Position numbers and translations under genes: made by a program
Assembly (NCBI GenBank): GCA_003116995.1
Contig: BDSL01000014.1
Location: 806,001 to 870,000 of the forward strand
Source of the DNA: Yamagishiella unicocca
Lineage: Eukaryota; Chlorophyta; Chlorophyceae; Chlamydomonadales; Volvocaceae
Reading direction: 5' to 3'
Length of the DNA: 64,000 nt
Shown here: positions 56,476 to 64,000 of the stretch, in pieces
Position numbering within the stretch: the stretch's first letter is position 1
Layout of the letters: each line of letters opens with the position of its first letter
Notes under the pieces: generated by a model
What the model saw: only the letters and a program-made list of their open reading frames with translations
Databases searched by the model: none
What the model was told of the DNA's origin: nothing

Positions 56476-59071
56476 CGTCCACCCGCTGCAGCGGCACCCG
56501 CTGTCCGGTCATGTTATGGGCTGGTGGGACCACGGCGGGGAAGCAGCAGCACCGGCACGCAAGTCAGCGGGCCCAGGAGGAGCGGGGGGCCCCTTGGGAC
56601 GGTGCTCCTTGCGGCTCGGTGGGTTTTGGGAGGGGAAGGAAACTGACTTGAAGGGGTTGCGAGAGGAGGGATCAGGATGGGAGGTTGCGAGGTTGAGTTC
56701 GTGTACCTTATGACCTAGAATTGAACGGCGGCGTCAACGCCACCCGCGGGCGCCTTGCAGCATCACAGGCACGGATTCATCATAAAAGGACTGTGGTCGC
56801 CTTCGGCGGCGCCGAAACGTTTTTTTTGCGTGTGTGTATTTGGCACGGGCCGCGCCGGCATTATGCATGTGCTGCCCCCTCGCCCCCTTTCGCCCCATTT
56901 CTGGTGGACCCGTGTTGGATTCCTGGCGTCGGGCTCCTAGGTGGTTTCCAAAGGGAGGCTGGCTGGCTCCAGCACCCGCCAGGCCCCTGAAAAGGCAGCC
57001 AGGACTGCGCCATGCTCAGTTGTGGTCATTGTTGTCGGTTCCGCATTTGTGCTTTTAGTGGGTCGTAGCCATTCGGAATTGCTCGCCAAGCATTTTGCGC
57101 TGAAAGTGTACACTTTGGTTGGGAGCATGCTGTTCCGTTCTGTTGATCAACGGTGCCGTACGGCACATGTTCCTTGTCGGAGTACTGCACCAGGGTGGGG
57201 GAGGGGATGCGCGCCGGCGTCCCTATCGCGAGGGCGAGTAGCGAAGCATGGAAAGGTACGGCGTACCTGCTTAAATCCAGGTGGCCGTTACTTCGTTGAT
57301 TCTGTTGGTAAATCGCGCCCAGATTGGCACCCAAGCTGCCAGCTGCCAGCTGCGAGCGCAACGCGTTTGCAGTCCTTCGTACTATTCTAGGAGTGTACGA
57401 CCACCCCGATGCTTACATGTTTTGGCCGGGAGGTTTCGAATAACGGGCATGGCGGCCTCAGAGCTAGCCGGAGAGCTCTGTTGTTGTTTTCAACGCTATG
57501 GCGGCGCCATGGGAGTCGGTACCCATCAACAACCAAGTCGAGACTGGCTTGAGGTTTGTACTCGCGAAGGCTGGTTGCCTAGTGGGTTGGGCGGTCCTGA
57601 CTCATACCCGGCAGGACGACCCGTCGGATTGATCAGGCTTTGAGCGCGCAGTTGGATTCGCGCTCCAGGAAGGGGCGGTGAGTTGACAGTTGCATTCCCG
57701 CCCATACGCCTGCGCGTCGACGCTTCGTATTACCATTAATTGCATTGTTAGACCCAGAGACATTGGGCGGGAGCTAGGGGCAGGGCCCCGATGGCGATGG
57801 CTGGGGAGCGGCCTGTTTTTTTCACGTAGCTTGGAAGGGGGGTTAGGAGCGTCGAATTCCGTTGCAGTTGTGAGTTAGGCGTTTTTGGTTTTGGGCAGTG
57901 ACCTGACGTCCCATGATGTCGGTCGACCTTTTCGCAACAGCGGGGGAGGGGTTGGTATGGATAGGTCAACCGTATTGCCGTACGATGTCCCGGAGTAGGC
58001 GGCTCGTAATCCTTGATATGTCTTTTTGCACGGTGACTGGTATTGCCGATTCATTATGTTGGTACAGCTAAAGAACGTGGTGTTGGCCGGAGCGGCCTGC
58101 ACTACAACCCGGGAGGTTGCAAAATCTCCTGGAACACACACGGCATTTGCCTGGGGTATGTTGGCGCCACGGGCGGCGTTGGGACACTCAAGTAGAGTAT
58201 GTAGATGAAAACCGAACTGTGCCCCATGGCCCAGCACACTGAACGGGCTCAACCCTCTGCCGCTTGCGGGTCCTCCCAATACACCTACCCAGCTGCTGCA
58301 GCAGCACCTGTTGGGACACCGGCAGGGGCAACAGTGGGGCGCAAAACCGGCCAGCAACTGCTACTACCGCCATACTCCCAGGCACCTCCCCAGGTCCCCG
58401 CCTCCAGACCTCCTGCAGACAGCGGCCTCCGCCCACCCTGCCTGCGAAATCAATGCAGCAAGTTTGTCGACCAAGTTCACACACTGGAACGCCGTGCTAC
58501 GCACAATGTCAGCGGGTCGCTGGTGGTCCACTGCAACCACCACCGCAACCACAACCGCAAACACCACCCATTGCCCCTCCAATCCTGCAACATCCGCCAG
58601 CGCACTGCAACCTACTCGCTCCGGCGCGCCCTAAGAGCCGAACGCAGACCACTCTCTACATCACTCGAAGCCGCCGTCGCCGCCAACAACAACCTCAATC
58701 CTGCAGCTGTGGGTACTGCCTGCAGCAGCAGTAGTAACAGCAAGTGGCAACTGCGGCTGTGGCTGCGGCTGCGGCAGGCAGCATACGGCTATCCGTCGCA
58801 CCCCACCTGGTGTAGCTCGGTCCTGCTCTCTGCCGCCCCCCGCCGTTTACTTCGCCTTCCGCGTTCCGCGTCGCTGCCATTCCGTCAATTCGGTTTCTTT
58901 TTTCCTTTCCGCAGCCCCAAGAAACCGGCTCCACAGGTTTGCCGGTCGTCCGTCCCAGTGCTCCCGCATGCGCCCACATCCTCGCTGTCCGCCGACCATG
59001 AGCCCACTACCCTGTCTTTTTTGTGTCAACAGTTTTCACGCCACCCCCCCGACCGGAGCGGTCCATGCGGT
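56476..59071. other. Intergenic region between VARL and syntaxin genes
   Basis: No gene could be supported. A Pro/Gln/Thr-rich stretch (58205-58740) has long open frames but no domain. The dispersed repeat copy at 58928-59055 abuts the syntaxin stop and may lie in its 3' UTR. Confidence 0.45.
58928..59055. repeat. Dispersed repeat, copy 2 (next to syntaxin 3' end)
   Basis: Resembles 40626-40750 over its length, sharing CCACAGGTTTGCCGGT, GTCCCAGTGCTCCCGCATGC, CGACCATG and a C-rich end. It ends about 17 nt before the syntaxin stop codon on the opposite strand. Confidence 0.7.
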
Positions 59072-61888
59072 CTAGGTGAGGATGATGATGAGTATTATTG
59101 ACACGATCACCGCCGCCACCAGCCACAGCCACAGGCACTTGTTGCGCATGGAACGGGAGCTGCGGCTTGCCGCCACCAGCTCCCGCTGCCCCTCCTTGAC
59201 CCTCTCCGCCACGGTGGTGATGTGCGTGTCCACGGTTTCGAGCTGCTCGCCCTGGGGGGTGAGGGTGGGGGTGGGGGTGAGGGTGAGGGGGTGAGGGGGT
59301 GAGGGTGAGGGGACTTGGATCAGAAGACCATGACTCGATGAGCGAGGGGGCTGAGGGTGCAGTCCAGACGAGGTCCCACGGAGGTGCTGAGGAGGCGACG
59401 AGGTCCGCACCCGCCATGCCCTCACCGCCCTCCTATCCCCGCCACCCTCAAAACCCTAGTAGCAACCCCCCCCTTCACCTCATCCCCCTCTGAGGCATGC
59501 CGGCCCCCACCTGGTCCGCGATGAGCACCGCAAGGTCCTGGAACATCTCGTTCACCTCCCCGATCTGCCGCTGGATCTCAGCGATCCCCGCGTCCCGCTC
59601 CTCAATCAGCGCCTCGTGGTAGCGCACAGTGCCCTCCAGGGAGGACACCTGTCGCGAGGGCGGGGAAGGGAGGGGTCGGGGGACGGACGCGTAGGATTTG
59701 GGTCCGTGCATTGGGGGGCGGCGGACTAGACGGGGGAGGCAGCAGGGTGAGGTACCCGGTGCAGCGGGTGCGTTTCAGGCCACGGGCGTCACTGGGCCCA
59801 TGCACGGGTGGCACGGTGCTGGTGGTCAACCATAAGGCCCCCGCTGGGAAGGGGGACGGGGGAGGGGAGGTGCCATTCGTGCAGTGGGGGTTGGGACTAC
59901 GGCACTGGCCGGACGTGTCCCCAAACGGGGCTCAGCAGCCCAACAGCCCCCGCTCCGTCCCCCGCACGTCCCCCCCCCCGGCCTCAGGCCCCACCTCTGC
60001 TTGCTGCTGCGCCTGCTTCCGGACCGCCGCCTCCACGTCATCCGCTGCTGCCGTACGAGAGGACGAGCCCCCCGCCCCGGCCTCGAGGTCCAGCAGGGGC
60101 GTCGTCAACGCGGCGTCCCCCCCTGGAGGAGCCCCGGGGAGGGATGAGAGGCGGGCGCAGGAGGGCGCGGCGGCGGCAGGGTTGAGGCGGGCGCTCCGCC
60201 AGGCGAGCCCGGAAGGAGGCGACCCGGGGCCGTCGGCGGCAGTGGCAGTGGCAGCGGCGGAGAGGCGAAGCAGTGGCAGCGGCAGGCTGCAGACTGCGGT
60301 GCCAACAGGTGGAGCGACCCGCGGCCCCCCTTGCTGTCGCACAGCTTTAGCCGCCAGGACCCGTCAGGACCCGTCAGGACCAGGCGCCGCACCCCCCCGC
60401 ACCCCCTACCAGGACCCGGCAGCCCCCGCCCAGCCTCCCCCGTCGAACTCACCCCTGGTGCCGCCCTTCCGCGAGCTGGGCGGCTGCCGGGGCAGCGACG
60501 CCGCCTCCCGCGCCGCTGCCATCCGCTGCACTGTCTTGTACTCCTGCGGGCGCATGGGAGCGGGCGGGTGGGGGGGGTTGACGCTGGGTGGCCAGCACCG
60601 CATGGGAGCGGGCGGGGGGGTTTGACGCTGGGTGGCCGGCACCGCTGTCGCTTGCGCCAGGAGCGCAAGGCGGGGCTGAACGGCCGCCATCCCACCGGTC
60701 CTCCCTGGATCGCCACTCCCCCCCCCGGGCATGGCCGCCTCCCTGGAGCCCGAGTGCAGGTGAGGGAGCAGGTGAGGGAGCAGGTGAGGGAGCAGGTGAG
60801 GGAGCAGGCGAGGGGGCAGGTGAGGGGGCAGGTGAGGGAGCAGGTGAGGGAGCAGGTGAGGGAGCAGGTGAGGGGGCAGGTGAGGGAGCAGGTGCGGCCA
60901 ACAAGAAAGGGCTGTGTGGCTGTGAGGGGGCGGCTGAGGGCCCCTGCACCTGCCTGCAGGATGACGGTGAAGTCCTGCAGGAGCCGCTTCGTCTTGAGCT
61001 GCTGCTGCGGGTCGGAGGCGGACGAGGCCGCGGCGGCGCCGGCGCCAGCCGACCCGCCGGGTCGGGCCGGTGCGGGTGCGGCGGGTGTCCCGTCATGGAG
61101 GGCCGTGAGCTTCTCCTTGATGTCTCTTGCGAGCTGCGCGTGGCGTAGAAGGGGGTGGGCAGGGTAGTGCGGGGGCGGGGGGGGGAGGAGTTTGGATGAG
61201 CTTGGCCGCAGGCGCAGGCGCCAGGCAGCGCAATTGGTCCCGTTTTTGGTGGCGATGGTGAACGTGGCAGCGGTGGTTGGCGCTGGATGGGGAGATGGTG
61301 AGGGGTGGATCGGCTGTCTTAGCACGAGACGTCGTGGGCTTAGGGGTCGATTTGACGTGCGAATTGGTGGGTAGTGTCGTTTTGGGCGTTCGTGCGAACC
61401 GCTCGGCAGTGCGTGGTGGCGGTGGAAGGCCGCGCGCCCGGCAGGGGGATGGATCTACGGCGTATCGAAGCGTGCATCCTGCCGCTGTATGGATTTCGGT
61501 CCTCCGCCACCGTCGAGGCTCGCTCACCCCTTGGATGGTGTTGTTCGCGCCGGCTATGCTGTGCCTGTGGTCCAGCGTGTCCTTTGGCGTCCCAAGAATG
61601 TCGACCAGCTTTTTAAGCTGCGCTACGTTGGTGGCCAGCTTAAACACGAGAGCTTCGGCCTCGCGTGTAGCCTGCGAGAACTCGGCGTCGGTTTGAGTCG
61701 GCGACCGCAACGCACGAGATCCTTTCTGGCCGAATTTGCGCACCTGATTTTGATAACTGGATAACTCCCGGGCTCCATTCTTGGCGAGGTCCTGCGAAGA
61801 GTATAGCTTGTCTCAATTTGAGTTGGGAAGCTGGTAAAGGTCTATCCCTGATCCGCCAGGAAGCCAAAGGTCCTACTTGAAAGCTCAT
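59072..61888 (-). CDS. Qa-SNARE syntaxin (SYP2/PEP12-like)
   Basis: Membrane-fusion SNARE of the endosomal/vacuolar type, judged by the N-terminal MSFQDL start and the KLATNVAQLKKLVDILGTPKDT helix. Seven exons: 61877-61888, 61528-61791, 60954-61133, 60453-60543, 59995-60293, 59511-59648, 59072-59251. All are in phase, giving 387 residues. Exon 1 is only 12 coding nt (MSFQ). Helical Habc-type segments (VFKLATNVAQLKKLV, ARDIKEKLTAL, RLLQDFTVIL, VQRMAAAREAASL) precede an Ala/Pro/Ser-rich linker and an acidic LLDLEAG stretch. The SNARE motif runs about 290-352 with the zero-layer Gln probably Q328 (LIADQGEQLETV). A C-terminal anchor (CLWLWLVAAVIVSIILIIIL, to residue 387) ends the protein. The intron after exon 60954-61133 appears to begin with GC (CAG|GCAGGT). 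SYP2 versus another Qa subgroup is inference. Confidence 0.94.
59259..59315. repeat. G-rich GGTGAGGG-type repeat in syntaxin intron
   Basis: Imperfect GTGAGGG/GTGGGGG units on the plus strand. On the gene strand they form the C-rich tract just before the acceptor of the last syntaxin exon. Confidence 0.8.
60760..60891. repeat. 12-bp minisatellite in syntaxin intron, 11 units
   Basis: Eleven tandem copies of GTGAGGGAGCAG (some GTGAGGGGGCAG, one GCGAGG). On the gene (minus) strand the units read CTGCTCCCTCAC. The plus strand of each unit junction spells the donor consensus CAG|GTGAGG. Confidence 0.95.
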
Positions 61889-62268
61889 AGTTCAGGCACG
61901 GCGGCTTCGTAAAGGGCCGTCCAGGTCCAGGCAACAGGCGATACCGGAAGTCGCTCGTCAGGTGCGCGCGCCCTTCCGTCACAAAGCTACACCCTCCACA
62001 CTAAACTTATCAGAGAATCTATATCTTTCCAAACAGACGAACTTTAGGAACTCTTCAAAGCCTGACAAGGAAAAGCCTATACTGCAGTTGTAGCTCGTGC
62101 CTAGTTAGAGCCACGAATAGCGATCAGACCATAGAGGAACTTATGCAGAACAATATTCGTTACAAACAACACACTTAGCGCGTACATGAGTATATGCACG
62201 GGCATGCCGTGCGAACGGTCTGGCAGCTGGCGAGTGGAGAGCTGGCGAGTGGCGACGCTGCCTGCCTT
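61889..62268. other. Intergenic region upstream of syntaxin
   Basis: AT-richer DNA between the syntaxin start and the 3' end of the last gene, which is also on the minus strand. No clear TATA box or other feature was seen. Confidence 0.4.
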
Positions 62269-63719
62269 TCAAGCCTCACTCGCGTTCGCCACGCGAGCCA
62301 GCACCCGCCAGCTGAGCGCCGCGTGCAGCTGGTCGTACGTGTAAGATGGCAGGGCATCCCGCAGCGCCCACAGACACGCCAGCACCACGCCAAGCGGGCC
62401 CCCGCCCGACGCCCCCCCGCCCAAGGCTTCTCGCCGGAGCCCCTCCCGAGACACCGCAAGCAGCGCCTGCGCCACCGCCTCACAGGACGAGCTCCAGGGG
62501 GGCCGCGACAGCAGCCGCGGCAACGTGTACGGCAAGCACTCCAGGGCGGCGCGCCGCGATGACAGCGCCACACACAGCTCCGGCGCCGTGGCGACGGCGG
62601 CGCCGGTGGCGTGGCTGAGGCAGGTAGCCACCAGCGCCGCCGCCAGCTCCAGGGATGTCCCCGGCTGCTGCGATACACGGGCGGCGTCCAGGGTCTGCAG
62701 CAGCACTTGCACCTGCAGTCGCGGGTGCGCCCGTCACGAGGAAGCGGTCAGCGAGGCAGGGAGAGAGAGAGTTGGCCCGACAGGAGGGTTTAGGGTCTAG
62801 GGTTTCGGGGCCATATCACATATCACATGTCACATAACACATAAAAACGGCGCCAGTAGCATTACTTGCACCACCACCAGCAACAACCGCAGACGCAACG
62901 CAGCTGTCCACTACCGGCATACTGTGTCCTGCCTCAACTGCAGGTTCCGCTGCCGCCGCCCAGTGCCCGCTACCGTAACCGCCAACCGCCATGCGGGGCC
63001 CTCGTCCGCACCTGGAACGCCTGCGGCGTCCCCGCCAGCGCCAGGGTCAGCGGCGCCAGCAGCGGATCCCCCGCCGCCGCCGCCGCTCCCGCCGCCGCCG
63101 CCGTCCCCGCCGCCGCCGCCGTCCCCGCCGCTGTCCGTACGGGCATCAGCTCCCGGTAGCTGACGTGGCCGGTCGCCACCAGCACGCACCGAAGCTGCAG
63201 CGCAGCCAGCGCATGCGCCGACGGCGCCGCCTCCGCCTCCGTCGCCTCCACCTCCGCCAGCACCTGTGACGTCAGGAAGTCGGGCCGCAGGCAGCGGAGG
63301 CAGCACGCCGCCAGCGACCACAGCGTCACGCTAGCCCGCGCGGCGGCGCTTGAAGCCCCGCCGCCGCCGCCGCCGCCGTCACCGCCGCCGCCGCCGCTTG
63401 GGACCCCATCACGCGCGCCTACCGCATCTGTGTCCGCCGCACCAGCCAGCGGGCGGCCCGATGGCCCGTACGGGTCCCACTCATCGCCGCCGCCGCCAGC
63501 GGCGGTGGTGGCCGCGGTGGATTGCGCCCCGCACGCCCAGGCCATGAGCTGCGCCGCCTCCCCGGCCTGCAGCGGCGGCAGCGGCGGCAGCTGCGCCGCC
63601 AACGCGGCGATCGCGGTGTGGGCGGCTTGGGTGACGTCTCTGTGCGTCAGGGCGGCGTCCTTGGCCTGCCAGGCCCGGCAGACACCCAGCAGCCCCAGCC
63701 AGCAGTGCGCCGCCAAGAA

Positions 63720-63751
<32 letters not shown>

Positions 63752-64000
63752 TACCCTGACCGCTGCTACTGCTTCCGCACGACGACGATCCGAGCGACTG
63801 CCGTACACGCCTCAGCCAGGGCAGCTGCAGCCCGGTGTCATCCAGGGCGGCGGGAGAGCTCCAGGGGAAGGTATCGGCGCCGCCAGCGCCCTCGACGGAC
63901 GCAGGCGGCGGCGGCGCCGCCGCCGCCGCCGCTAGCAAGCCCGGCAGTCCCTGCAGTACGGCGGCGGCGCGCTTCGATGCGAGGCTACGCAGCAGAGCCG
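62269..64000 (-). CDS. Uncharacterised Ala/Leu-rich helical protein, 5' end beyond window
   Basis: Two exons are visible: 63012 to the right edge, and 62269-62712 with the stop. Donor TTCCAG|GTGCGG and acceptor CTGCAG|GTGCAA keep the phase, giving about 477 residues in the window. The sequence is rich in amphipathic helices (LLQTLDAARV, VVLACLWALRDALPSYTYDQ, VTLWSLAACCLRCLRPDFL) separated by long poly-Gly/Ala/Ser linkers. The LWALR/LWSLA pattern recalls organellar helical-repeat proteins such as OPR or FASTK-like factors, but I see no defining motif and do not assign it. Codon-level GGC/GCC runs (63055-63130, 63355-63405, 63719-63752) encode the Gly/Ala tracts. An ATG-like start at 63938 is not credible because the frame stays open to the window edge. 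Confidence 0.6.

Noticed and set aside
55643..56713. 356-codon plus-strand open frame through the minisatellite, and a 249-codon one opposite
   Set aside because: The frames exist because a 21-bp unit preserves frame; there is no splice context and the VARL gene ends before it.
58205..59101. 298-codon Pro/Gln/Ser-rich plus-strand frame
   Set aside because: Three frames look equally good, there is no domain, and it overlaps the dispersed repeat and the syntaxin 3' end.
60105..61325. 406-codon minus-strand open frame
   Set aside because: It joins syntaxin exon 60954-61133 with intronic minisatellite and other-frame sequence.
1..64000. tRNA, rRNA, CRISPR arrays and bacterial-type operons
   Set aside because: Looked for T-loop-like GGTTCGAAT boxes, spaced direct repeats and compact operons; none was found, and the gene structure is plainly eukaryotic.

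Overview
The window is nuclear DNA of a volvocine green alga (the Chlamydomonas/Gonium/Volvox group). Three things point there. The genes are split into many short exons with GT-AG introns in GC-rich DNA. The TGTAA motif that serves as the algal polyadenylation signal follows at least two genes. One gene encodes a VARL (SAND-type) domain, which is known only from volvocine algae. All gene models below were built by hand from splice signals, reading phase and family conservation; no alignment or expression data were available.

Layout. 1-5674 (minus): secreted sulfatase, running off the left edge. 5675-8950: no convincing gene; a hairpin and a possible decayed coding patch. 8951-11982 (plus): protein with four CCCH zinc fingers. 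13896-14638 (minus): mitochondrial ribosomal protein bL12m. 14639-17888: gene-poor, with an LTR-like block. 17889-20445 (minus): serine hydroxymethyltransferase, divergent from 20888-23320 (plus), a UBXN11-like protein with coiled coil, SEP and UBX domains. 24060-25689 (minus): gamma-carbonic-anhydrase-like subunit expected in mitochondrial complex I. 26215-29168 (minus): dienelactone hydrolase-family enzyme.

29878-48823 (plus): a very large gene of about 44 exons and about 2,680 residues, encoding a GHKL-ATPase/SMC-hinge protein of the SMCHD1/GMI1 family. 49517-49921 (minus): possible small membrane protein. 50255-55773 (plus): regA-like (RLS) VARL-domain regulator of 1,382 residues, followed at once by a 21-bp minisatellite of about 32 units (55800-56475). 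59072-61888 (minus): Qa-SNARE syntaxin. 62269 to the right edge (minus): uncharacterised Ala/Leu-rich helical protein.

Most genes are independent housekeeping genes (one-carbon metabolism, mitochondrial translation and respiration, membrane fusion, sulfate scavenging). The two standouts are adjacent: a chromatin-type SMCHD1-like ATPase and a regA-like VARL factor, the family that includes the Volvox germ-soma regulator. Whether that neighbourhood has functional meaning cannot be judged from sequence.
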